Source: Marivivens sp. (GTDB lineage: Bacteria; Pseudomonadota; Alphaproteobacteria; Rhodobacterales; Rhodobacteraceae). Taken from it: 20,299 bases of DNA. Both the position numbers and the translations under genes were made by a program. Of this stretch, positions 9,183 to 16,164 are shown one piece after another; within the stretch, counting starts at the first letter, position 1; each line of letters opens with the position of its first letter. The notes beneath the pieces are model-generated. The model was not told where the DNA came from. It saw only the letters and a program-made list of their open reading frames with translations, and did no database searches. The DNA lies in NCBI GenBank assembly GCA_024642185.1, contig JAHEBR010000015.1, positions 1-20,299 of the forward strand, written 5' to 3'.

Positions 9183-10274
9183 TCAGAAATCCGCGCGGAA
9201 GCGTATTGAAAACTGGTCGATCTTGTCCGATGGCTCGAACTGGATTGGTTCGGCATAGGACACCTGAAGCCGGCCCAGAGCAGTGGTCCAGTTGAGCGAC
9301 AGTCCTGCCGAAGTGCGCAGCCCGTAGTCATCGACCACGGCCCCGCCCGCAAGCGGCCCCAGATCCCAGACCGCGCCCGCATCAAAAAAGACCCCGGCCG
9401 ACAAGCCCGGCCGCGGCAACGGTGCGATCAACTCGATCGTTCCGGCCACATAGCGTGTTCCGCCAAGGGCCTCGCCGGTGCCGGAATCGTAGGGGCCGGC
9501 CGACCCCCATTCAAAGCCCCGCGGCGAAAGTCCGTCAGCAAAATAGCGGTCGAGCAAGTGGATACCGTCGGTGCCGGTATTGTCCGAAATCTGGCCCGCG
9601 CCCGCGCCGAGGTGCAGGACAGTTGTCCCGACGGCTGCCACGGTGATGTCACCGCTCGCGTTCAGGGATGTCCAATTCCGCCCCTCGTCGGCTTTGAATG
9701 TGGAGGCCACGCCAAAACGGAATTCTTGTCCGGTCAGGGTTGGGTCTGCGGAAGCATAGGTCGACCAGACAAGCTCGGCTTCTGCACCGGTTGCGGCGGA
9801 AACGCCTTCGTAGCCGGTAATCCCCGGCGAGCCGCCATCTGTTTCAGCTACGAGGCTGTCCGATCTGTGAAAGAGCCCCGCCTTCCAGCGCCCGTTTTCA
9901 CCCAGCATTGCCCCGACCCCTGCGAAAGCCTCGGCGTGGCCGATTGAATAGGGGTCCACTTTCCAGCTCGACGCATTGCCCGACATACTGAACAGCAACT
10001 TGCTTCCCGGGCCGAACGGCAGGCTTTCAAGCGCCTTCGACATCATGACGGCTCCGCTGAGCTCACTGCCCGCATCGCCCTCGCGGTAGCCCAGTTGAAG
10101 ATCCGTTGAGCCATTGAAAAGATCATTGATCTCGAGCCCGAGATCGCCAGTCAGGCCGTAACGATTGGAATAGCTGATGCCCGCAACCAGATCGCCAGTC
10201 GTGGCTTGCGCATTGGCTGCATTCGCAGCGATGACCAGCACAGCGCCGGTCAGCAAGACACGAAAGCTCTTCAT
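9183..10274 (-). CDS. Omp85/BamA-like outer-membrane beta-barrel without POTRA domains
   Basis: A 363-residue protein with a Sec signal peptide (MKSFRVLLTG..., cleavage predicted after ANA at residue 22). The mature part consists of alternating strands and ends in aromatic F363, as expected for a barrel inserted by the BAM complex. Family hallmarks of the Omp85 C-terminal barrel are the PRGF element (251-254) followed by GPYD and a TGxxLGG segment (265-272), FFDAG (296-300), a DDYGLRxSxG strand (315-324) and a final LGRLxxSYAxP strand. BamA, TamA and FhaC-type members carry periplasmic POTRA domains first; only a few residues separate signal and barrel here, so POTRA domains are absent. I chose ATG 10274 over the upstream in-frame ATG at 10298 because it follows GGAGG by seven bases and overlaps the adaptor stop as ATGA. 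Its position between the adaptor and the giant gene suggests a role in passage, anchoring or assembly of that protein; this is inference. Confidence 0.85.
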   Translation of the reverse strand: MKSFRVLLTGAVLVIAANAANAQATTGDLVAGISYSNRYGLTGDLGLEINDLFNGSTDLQLGYREGDAGSELSGAVMMSKALESLPFGPGSKLLFSMSGNASSWKVDPYSIGHAEAFAGVGAMLGENGRWKAGLFHRSDSLVAETDGGSPGITGYEGVSAATGAEAELVWSTYASADPTLTGQEFRFGVASTFKADEGRNWTSLNASGDITVAAVGTTVLHLGAGAGQISDNTGTDGIHLLDRYFADGLSPRGFEWGSAGPYDSGTGEALGGTRYVAGTIELIAPLPRPGLSAGVFFDAGAVWDLGPLAGGAVVDDYGLRTSAGLSLNWTTALGRLQVSYAEPIQFEPSDKIDQFSIRFRADF

Positions 10275-11155
10275 TGGGTTTCCTCCATCAGAGTGCACTT
10301 TGTTCCAGGCAGAACCTCTGGTGCGTCGAGTTTGAAAAAGACACTGATCGTGCCCGAGGCGATATCCGCCACTTGGGATGCATAGTCGAAGGTCGGTTCA
10401 TAGGCCCGATTGCCATCTCCGACGCGGATGACGTGGGCCGTCGCGGAAACAATGTCTTCCAGCCGCGCGGACGGGACAAAAGCCTCGACCCGTAGGGGCT
10501 GGTTCACATAGATCGTGGCGACCGGCCGTTGCGACGTCGCCTCGCCAGGATCCACGAGATCTTCGCCAATCAGCCCCGCGACAGGCGCGGCAATCATTGT
10601 CTGGCCTAGCAGAGCCCGGACCCGTTCCAGTTCGAGCCGCGACAGCTCCAACATCTCGCGCTCGCGGTCGACGTCAGCACGCGAGAGGGCCGCCTCGGTC
10701 TGGGCGGATTCGTTGTCGGATTGGCTGACCGCATTGCGGCTAAAGGCTTCGGCAATGCGTTTGGCTTTCCGCTCGGCTCCTTCGGCGCGTGTCTCGGCAA
10801 TAGCCAGACTGGCGCGGGAATTCGCGCGCATCTCGGCCAAAGCAAGCTCAGCCCGAATGGCGGTATCGTCCAACCGAACGATCGGATCGCCGACATTCAC
10901 CGATTGCCCCGGCACAACAAACACCTCCCTGACCACCCCCGGCAAGGCCGAGGTCAATTCGACCACGCGCAAAGGCCGAATTGTGCAATTGATCGGCATA
11001 TCTGCCCCGAGCGCCAAGGCACGGGCCGAAAACTCTTCGGCGGTCATGGACGGGTTGGTTTGGTCCGCTGTCTGGGCCACCGCAGGAGATGTCAGAACGA
11101 CGAGGGTCGCAATGAGCTGCGGCAACCTAGCAGATTTGATCGATGCAATTCGCAT
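10271..11155 (-). CDS. Short secreted HlyD/RND-type periplasmic adaptor (membrane fusion protein)
   Basis: A 294-residue protein with a cleavable signal peptide (h-region LPQLIATLVVLTS, cleavage after AVA, residue 27). It has no lipobox and no second hydrophobic anchor, so it should be free in the periplasm. Domain order is that of adaptor proteins: first biotinyl-lipoyl half (about 70-96, GVVREVFVVPGQSVNVGD), a long alpha-hairpin coiled coil rich in Ala, Glu and Arg (about 97-185), second lipoyl half (IAAPVAGLIGEDLVDPGE, about 188-205), then a beta-barrel domain ending at VLPGTKCTLME. It stops there, so the membrane-proximal domain of RND adaptors is missing, and the N-terminal membrane helix of HlyD proteins is missing too. 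Its only cysteines, C57 and C287, flank the folded part and could form a disulfide. It starts directly after the TAG of the TolC-like gene and overlaps the barrel gene. It probably docks onto the hairpins of the TolC-like trimer; the inner-membrane partner is not visible. Confidence 0.85.
   Translation of the reverse strand: MRIASIKSARLPQLIATLVVLTSPAVAQTADQTNPSMTAEEFSARALALGADMPINCTIRPLRVVELTSALPGVVREVFVVPGQSVNVGDPIVRLDDTAIRAELALAEMRANSRASLAIAETRAEGAERKAKRIAEAFSRNAVSQSDNESAQTEAALSRADVDREREMLELSRLELERVRALLGQTMIAAPVAGLIGEDLVDPGEATSQRPVATIYVNQPLRVEAFVPSARLEDIVSATAHVIRVGDGNRAYEPTFDYASQVADIASGTISVFFKLDAPEVLPGTKCTLMEETQ
10282..10286 (-). promoter_or_regulatory. Ribosome binding site deciding the Omp85-like start
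   Basis: GGAGG on the minus strand lies seven bases before ATG 10274, inside the end of the adaptor gene. Together with the ATGA overlap it favours this start, which also places the signal peptide directly at the N-terminus, and points to translational coupling. Confidence 0.75.
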
Positions 11156-12631
11156 CTAGAACCCGTGCCGCAAATCCACGCCGGTCAAATACTGGAGCCG
11201 AAGCCAGGCGCGCAGATATTCTGCCTGATAATAGGCTGTCCGTTCCCGGGTCTGGTTCAGGCGCACTTCGCGCGCCGCCACGGCAAGATCGACGGTCTCC
11301 CCTGCCTCATACCGGTTGCGTTCGATTTGCAGCGCGCCACCCGCTTCCCGAGCCGCAGCCGAAGCCTGACCAACGGCCGCAGTCAGTTCGCCCATACGGG
11401 CGTGCAGCGCACGGATCTCGGTCTCGAGCTGGCGGCGCAGCGCATAGTATTCCATCGTCTGCTGGCGCAGACGCGCATTGGACACAGGCATATCATAGCC
11501 GGTGCCACGCCCGTTGAAGAGCGGGATGCTAAGCTGGAGGCCAAGCACCTGATCCTCTGTCAGCGATCCACCACCAAACCGGCTGTCGGCGCGGTCTTCG
11601 CGCTCCAGCGTCGCATAGGCTTCGAGCACGGGCGAGAAATCAGCGGCAATGGCGCGGCGGCGCTCCAGTTCGGCGCCAACAACGGTCAGCGCCGCCGACA
11701 TGATGCTCGGGTTTTCGCGCAGGCCACGCTCCACCAGCTCATCCACATTCGACTTGCGCTCAGACCCCATAACACCGGACGGGATCGCGGGCATATCAAC
11801 ATCTTCGATGACAGATCCGGTCAGGAAGGCGAGCCGACCCAATGCTTCCGAGTAGCGTGACCATTCCACCGACTGCTCGGAAGCGAGGCTTGCACGCTCG
11901 GACCGCAGCGCATCAGGCTCAACAACATCCCCGATGCCAGTGTCGTTGAGGGCGACCTGAGACGAAAGCTGACGATCGATGAGACGTGCGCGCTGTCCGA
12001 GGTAGGTAGCCCTCGCTTTGGACTGGACGGCAATCAGATAGGCATCGAGCGTCTCATAGGCCACATCACGAACGGTGCCGATATAATCGACCTCGGCCCT
12101 TGTTCGGGCATTGCCCGCATAATTGATAGCAAAGACGCGGCTCAGATCGAAAACAGGCTGCTCAATACGAGCGGAAATCATCGTCACCGGATAGCGAGCC
12201 TCGCCTTCCAGGAAGACGGCGTTGTCACTCTCGATCACACGCTGGTCAAGTTCCTGATAGGTATAGGAAGCCGTCACCTGCGGCAGATAGCCAAAGATGG
12301 CAGCAAGCCGCTGCGCATCTGAAACGGCGACCCCCTCCGCCGCCGCCGCGATCCGGGCGTTGCGAACCATGGCCGCCTGAACCAGCGCACCGGCAGTCGG
12401 CGATTTGTCACCCGGAGCCAGCTCTCCATAAAGATCGCCGCGGGTTGCAGCGTCCTCTCCACGGCTCAGAGCCGAAGCCAGACGCGCGTCGGCTTTTTCC
12501 TGCACCTCGGGCGAAAGTCCGGAACTCAGCAAAGCATCCAAACGAGCAGGATCCACGGGGCGGTTTGCACAACCAGCGAGTGCCAAAACCGATAGGGTTG
12601 CGGCAATCGCAGACTTGCTCTTCAGGGACAT
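11156..12631 (-). CDS. TolC/NodT-like outer-membrane efflux lipoprotein
   Basis: A 491-residue protein beginning MSLKSKSA with a lipoprotein signal and lipobox LALAGC, modified Cys at residue 21. After an N-terminal linker, two homologous halves follow, each with helix-strand-strand-helix character. Typical outer-membrane factor features are IEQPVFDLSRVFAI with a following long helix, ENPSIMSAALTVVGAELERRRA, and LQLSIPLFNGRGTGYD followed by another long helix and a C-terminal helix carrying RYEAGETVDLAVAAR. The family forms trimeric channels through the outer membrane that continue as a helical tunnel in the periplasm. ATG 12631 follows GGAAGG by six bases. It is the first gene of the secretion cluster and is joined to the adaptor gene without a gap. 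Lipidated outer-membrane factors are commoner in RND efflux than in type I secretion, so an efflux role cannot be excluded, but the downstream genes favour export of the giant protein. Confidence 0.92.
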   Translation of the reverse strand: MSLKSKSAIAATLSVLALAGCANRPVDPARLDALLSSGLSPEVQEKADARLASALSRGEDAATRGDLYGELAPGDKSPTAGALVQAAMVRNARIAAAAEGVAVSDAQRLAAIFGYLPQVTASYTYQELDQRVIESDNAVFLEGEARYPVTMISARIEQPVFDLSRVFAINYAGNARTRAEVDYIGTVRDVAYETLDAYLIAVQSKARATYLGQRARLIDRQLSSQVALNDTGIGDVVEPDALRSERASLASEQSVEWSRYSEALGRLAFLTGSVIEDVDMPAIPSGVMGSERKSNVDELVERGLRENPSIMSAALTVVGAELERRRAIAADFSPVLEAYATLEREDRADSRFGGGSLTEDQVLGLQLSIPLFNGRGTGYDMPVSNARLRQQTMEYYALRRQLETEIRALHARMGELTAAVGQASAAAREAGGALQIERNRYEAGETVDLAVAAREVRLNQTRERTAYYQAEYLRAWLRLQYLTGVDLRHGF

Positions 12632-13053
12632 GGGCAGCCTTCCAAACTTGCAGTTTAGTTAAGAAACCACAAAGGCTTGTAAGTATTCAATGCAAATCTT
12701 GTGGGTGGAACGGCATTTTTTGGTTTTGCACCCAACATATAGGGGCATCGGCCCGATAGAATGGATCAAGGGGCCGGAGAACAAGGACGAGTCCAGTCAA
12801 GTCGCGCCAATACGAGCCGCCCGCAAGCGATGCAAAATGGCACCATTGATCCCGCCTGTGCAATTCGCGCACGCAGCCGCTTGACAGGCTTTCTACGTCC
12901 CACCAAGCCATCCGGTGGCGTCTATTTTCGCCGGAGAAAACCTCAATTTGAGCGGCGAGCGGCCTTGGAAGGCGAAAGCTTCGTCAAACACCGATACTGA
13001 TCAGTTCCCAGTCGCTCCATTGCGCAATGCTCGCAACGGGGCTTCCGGCCCAA
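12632..13053. other. 422-base gap with no supportable gene; expected promoter region of the secretion cluster
   Basis: Several open frames under 105 codons cross this stretch on both strands, but none has a convincing ribosome site, family resemblance or the codon pattern of the neighbours. The TolC-like gene must be transcribed leftward from here or from the amidohydrolase. I found no good sigma-70 -35/-10 pair. The part next to the TolC start (12650-12740) is clearly AT-richer than the flanks, as expected of a promoter. Two short perfect palindromes, ACTGATCAGT (12996-13005) and CATTGCGCAATG (13018-13029), lie just behind the amidohydrolase stop; their function is unknown. Confidence 0.5.
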
Positions 13054-14688
13054 TCAGTGTGAAGGCGTGAGCCCTCCGTGCACCGGCGCTCCGGCAAGAT
13101 AGGTCGCTATTACCTTGGTCTTGCCGATTTCTGTTGGATCACAGGAGAAAATATCTGTGTCGATCACAATGAAATCCGCCCATTTGCCGGGTTCCAGGCT
13201 GCCGGTCTCATGCTCGCGCCAACCCGATATGGCAGCGCCTAGAGTATAGCCATAGACGCACTCTTCGATGGTCAGAGCCTGTTCAGGCAAGAACGGCGGC
13301 ACGTTTGCCTGGTCTCCCGCGGGGCGGCGGGTAATCGCGGTTTCCATGATCTCGAATGGATTGCAGGTGCTGACGGTCCAGTCCGAGGAAAGGACAACCT
13401 CGGCTCCGGCATCCCGAAGCGAGCGGAAGGCGTACATATATTTGCTCCGTTCGGGCCCGACGACGTCAGCGGCAAGTTCGTCCACCGAGGCGCCGTGGTG
13501 GGCCCAAAGCGGCTGGACGTTGGCGACCACGCCAAGCTCGGCAAAGCGGGAAATGTCGTCAGGATCGATAAACTGGATGTGAGCTATGTGGTGGCGTGAG
13601 GGCCAGACCCCGTTCGCTTTGCGCGCCGCCTCCATCCCGTCGAGTGAAGCGCGGACCGCGAGATCTCCGATGGCATGGATGTGAATTTGAAAGCGCGCCG
13701 CATCGAAGGCGACGAATAGCTTCTCGATATCGGCGGGATCAAACATCAGCGGTGCGTTGCCCCCTTGTGCATCCGAATAGGGCTCGATCATTGCCGCGGT
13801 CCGGTTCTCGATCACGCCGTCGAAAAAGAACTTGGCAGAATGAACCCGAAACATAGGATTGGTTGCCCCGGAACGCATGGCTTCGAGCCGCCGAACCGCC
13901 GCCTCAGCTTCCTCGCCAGGCCGAACCAGCGCCGTCGCAATAACGCGCGTTGTCAATTCGCACCGATCGGCCATCCGGTTGTAAACCCTCGCGAATTTTT
14001 CGTAGATCTTGGCGTCCAGAACGCTGGTGATCCCGAAGCCGTTTGCGAGCCTCTGGGCGAAACGCACCCCTTCTTCATACTCTTCTTCTGTCGCAGCTGG
14101 CCGGCGTTTGTTGACCCAATCGACCGCGGTTTCATAAAGAAGCCCGGTTGCGTGGCCTTCGGCATCGCGGACGAAATGGCCCTCGGGCGGATCAGGCGTC
14201 TCGTCGCCCAAACCCAATAGATCGATCGCGAAGGAGTTGATGCAGCCGTTATGCCCATCGGCCGAAACGACCATGCAGGGGCGATCTTGAACCGCACGAT
14301 CCAAAACGTGGCGGTCAAGATTTCCAATGTGCAGACAAGACTGGTCATAGAAGGCGCCATAGACCCAAGGGCGATCCGAACTTGCGGCAAAGCCGCGAAG
14401 CTCCTCGGCAACGCCTTCCGGCCCGCGGCACGCCGATAAATCCGCCCCTTCGATATAGTGGTGCCCGCCCTCGAGATGATGGATGTGAGTGTCGTGAAAC
14501 CCAGGCAAGACCATCCGTCCGCCGGCGTCGAGAACCGCGGCGCCCGACCCGACGAGGCGCCGCATTTCCTCTTCCGAACCAATTGCATGAATCCGGCCAT
14601 CGCGAATTATCATCGCTTCAGCAGACGGGCGTGTCAGCCCCAACGTACGGATATTTGCGTTGATCAAAAGCGTATCGGACATCGGCAT
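13054..14688 (-). CDS. YtcJ-like metal-dependent amidohydrolase (amidohydrolase family 3)
   Basis: A 544-residue cytoplasmic protein without signal peptide, near the usual size of the YtcJ/NfdA-like branch. Metal-binding and catalytic motifs appear in family order: HDTHIH (H65, H68, H70) after the MVLPGF strand, SAKFFFDGVIENRTA with K286 as the likely metal-bridging lysine, HIHAIGD (H336, H338, D342), HHIAHIQFIDPDD (H367, H370) and SSDW (D436). The C-terminal GSLEPGKWADFIVID strand is typical of the small beta-sandwich domain. Known relatives hydrolyse N-substituted formamides and other amides or cyclic amides; the substrate here cannot be read from sequence. ATG 14688 follows GGAG by eight bases; a second ATG two codons on is possible. 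It is divergent from a polyamine-type ABC importer, which suggests that it acts on the imported compound. Confidence 0.92.
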   Translation of the reverse strand: MPMSDTLLINANIRTLGLTRPSAEAMIIRDGRIHAIGSEEEMRRLVGSGAAVLDAGGRMVLPGFHDTHIHHLEGGHHYIEGADLSACRGPEGVAEELRGFAASSDRPWVYGAFYDQSCLHIGNLDRHVLDRAVQDRPCMVVSADGHNGCINSFAIDLLGLGDETPDPPEGHFVRDAEGHATGLLYETAVDWVNKRRPAATEEEYEEGVRFAQRLANGFGITSVLDAKIYEKFARVYNRMADRCELTTRVIATALVRPGEEAEAAVRRLEAMRSGATNPMFRVHSAKFFFDGVIENRTAAMIEPYSDAQGGNAPLMFDPADIEKLFVAFDAARFQIHIHAIGDLAVRASLDGMEAARKANGVWPSRHHIAHIQFIDPDDISRFAELGVVANVQPLWAHHGASVDELAADVVGPERSKYMYAFRSLRDAGAEVVLSSDWTVSTCNPFEIMETAITRRPAGDQANVPPFLPEQALTIEECVYGYTLGAAISGWREHETGSLEPGKWADFIVIDTDIFSCDPTEIGKTKVIATYLAGAPVHGGLTPSH

Positions 14689-14874
14689 TTCATTTGCTCC
14701 GAAAGATCAGGGCAATCACGTTCGCCCCCCCTGCACGGTCGCTTGAAGTTGATCAAAGCGCAATCGTCATCTCGACCGAATTGGCGCTTCTTAGCGGGTC
14801 AAATAAGCGGCCAAATGCTCTGCAAACCATGACCTTTCCAGCCACCGCGCAACCTCGGTTGCCCTCAGTCCAAA

Positions 14875-14894
14875 AATAATTTGCTCAAATTATT
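14875..14894. promoter_or_regulatory. Perfect inverted repeat, candidate operator
   Basis: AATAATTTG, two bases CT, then CAAATTATT form a perfect 9+9 palindrome in an otherwise GC-rich genome. Spacing and AT content fit the site of a dimeric helix-turn-helix repressor or activator. It is about 140 bases before the binding-protein start and 186 bases before the amidohydrolase start, so one regulator could control both directions. No regulator gene is present in the window. Confidence 0.65.
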
Positions 14895-14950
14895 ATTGCC
14901 AAATACGACCTTTGGCGCCAGACTTGCGACACGACTCTACCCGATCTTGA

Positions 14951-14976
14951 CGCGCGCCCAACTATTTTCGCGCGCC
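14951..14976. repeat. Direct repeat of CGCGCGCC upstream of the ABC operon
   Basis: CGCGCGCC occurs at 14951-14958 and again at 14969-14976, separated by ten bases that are mostly A and T in their second half. The 18-base period is close to two helical turns. It may be a regulator site, but GC-rich words of this length are common in such genomes, so the evidence is weak. Confidence 0.3.
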
Positions 14977-15032
14977 TTGGGTCGGCGCTTCTTGCTTGAA
15001 AATCAATAATATAACCAATTTGGGAGAGTTCT

Positions 15033-16154
15033 ATGGAACGTATCAAGTTCATCGACCGTATGGTGCAGGGCAAAGTCAGCCGACGCGATATGATGAAGCA
15101 AGCCGCCGCCTTTGGTGTCGGCGCAACCATTCTTCCCCGCATGACGGCCGCTGCCGAGCTTTTGACCTGCCTCGAATGGGGCGGCTACGATGACGCCTCG
15201 TTCTTCCAGCCCTTCGTGGACAAATACGGCGCCCAGCCGAATTTCTCGATCTTCTCGGGCGAGGAAGAAGCGCTGGCCAAGGTGCTTGCGGGCTTTGCCG
15301 CCGACGTCATGCACCCCTGCAACTATTCGGTCGCCCGCTTCGTCAACGCCGGCGTCGCCAAGCCGATCGACACCGCGCGCCTGAGCCACTGGAACGATAT
15401 CTTCCCGGTTCTCAAGGACGCCGAGGGCGTATTGATGAACGGAGATATCGTCATGGCGCCGGCCGATTGGGGCAACTCGTCGATCGCTTACCGCCCCGAC
15501 CTTGTCGAGCCCGATTTCCTCGAGAACCCGAGCTGGAGCATCTTCTATGATGATCGCTACAAGGGCAAAGTCTCGATGCTCGACGATGCTCTGGTGATCT
15601 TCATCGGCCTGATGGTCGAGGGCAAATCCTATGACGAGATCTACAACATGCGCGGCGACGAGCTGCGGGCGGCGGGCGAGAAGTGGGGCAACAAGGCCCT
15701 CGATACTGTGCGCTTCCTCTGGACCGACGCGACCACGTTGCAGCAGGCCATGGCCTCGGGCGAGATCGTCGCCTGCTATGCCTGGAACGACCTCATCGCC
15801 AATCTTCAGGCCGAGGGCGTGCCGGTGGCCTATGCCAACCCCAAAGAGGGCCTCTTCACCTGGTTCTGCGGCCTGACGCTGCTGAATACCGGCGAAGGCG
15901 ACGAGGCGGCCGCCTATGACTTTATCGACGCCTGGCTTGCGCCGGAGACCGGCAAGGCGCTGATCGAAGGCTCGGGCTATGGCCATGCCAATATGAAGAG
16001 CTTCGAGATTGCGGATCCTGCGGCTGTGGCCGCCATGGGCCTCAGCGACCCGATCAAGATGATGGAGACCTCGATCGTCTTCCGCACCCCGGATGACGCC
16101 TCGCAGGAAGATCAGAACCGTGTCTGGGAAGAATTGAAGGCGATGCATCTCTGA
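15033..16154 (+). CDS. Spermidine/putrescine-type ABC transporter substrate-binding protein (Tat-exported)
   Basis: A 373-residue protein with a twin-arginine signal: SRRDMM (R17, R18) followed by a moderately hydrophobic stretch to about residue 35 and an AAA cleavage region near 39-41. The mature protein starts with a beta-strand (LLTCLEWGGYDD) and has PotD/PotF-like landmarks: the FSGEEEALAKVLAG helix, DVMHPCNYSVARFVNAG, APADWGNSSIAYRPD, and a late AWNDLIANL followed by GLTLLNTGEG. The family binds linear polyamines or similar cationic compounds in the periplasm with acidic and aromatic residues; the exact ligand is uncertain. ATG 15033 follows GGGAG with a normal gap. It is the first gene of a four-gene importer operon and is divergent from an amidohydrolase gene. 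Tat export means that it is folded before crossing the inner membrane. Confidence 0.92.
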   Translation: MERIKFIDRMVQGKVSRRDMMKQAAAFGVGATILPRMTAAAELLTCLEWGGYDDASFFQPFVDKYGAQPNFSIFSGEEEALAKVLAGFAADVMHPCNYSVARFVNAGVAKPIDTARLSHWNDIFPVLKDAEGVLMNGDIVMAPADWGNSSIAYRPDLVEPDFLENPSWSIFYDDRYKGKVSMLDDALVIFIGLMVEGKSYDEIYNMRGDELRAAGEKWGNKALDTVRFLWTDATTLQQAMASGEIVACYAWNDLIANLQAEGVPVAYANPKEGLFTWFCGLTLLNTGEGDEAAAYDFIDAWLAPETGKALIEGSGYGHANMKSFEIADPAAVAAMGLSDPIKMMETSIVFRTPDDASQEDQNRVWEELKAMHL

Positions 16155-16164
16155 GCCCAGACAC

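Larger units (their letters stand above)
14689..15032. promoter_or_regulatory. Divergent regulatory region between the amidohydrolase gene and the ABC operon
   Basis: These 344 bases hold no gene and must contain promoters for both directions. Visible elements are a 9+9 perfect inverted repeat (14875-14894), imperfect tandem copies of AGCGG(GT/C)CAAAT at 14793-14804 and 14806-14816, two copies of CGCGCGCC at 14951-14958 and 14969-14976, and an AT-rich block at 15000-15020 before GGGAG and ATG 15033. TATAAC at 15010-15015 resembles a -10 element but would put the transcript start on the ribosome site and has no good -35, so I do not call it a promoter. Confidence 0.65.

Noticed and set aside
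12687..13000. Small open frames in the gap between the TolC-like and amidohydrolase genes (both strands)
   Set aside because: No ribosome site, no family resemblance, and overlapping frames on both strands with no preference; not enough support for a gene.
15010..15015. TATAAC as a -10 element for the ABC operon
   Set aside because: No acceptable -35 at 16-18 bases, and the transcript would start on the ribosome binding site.
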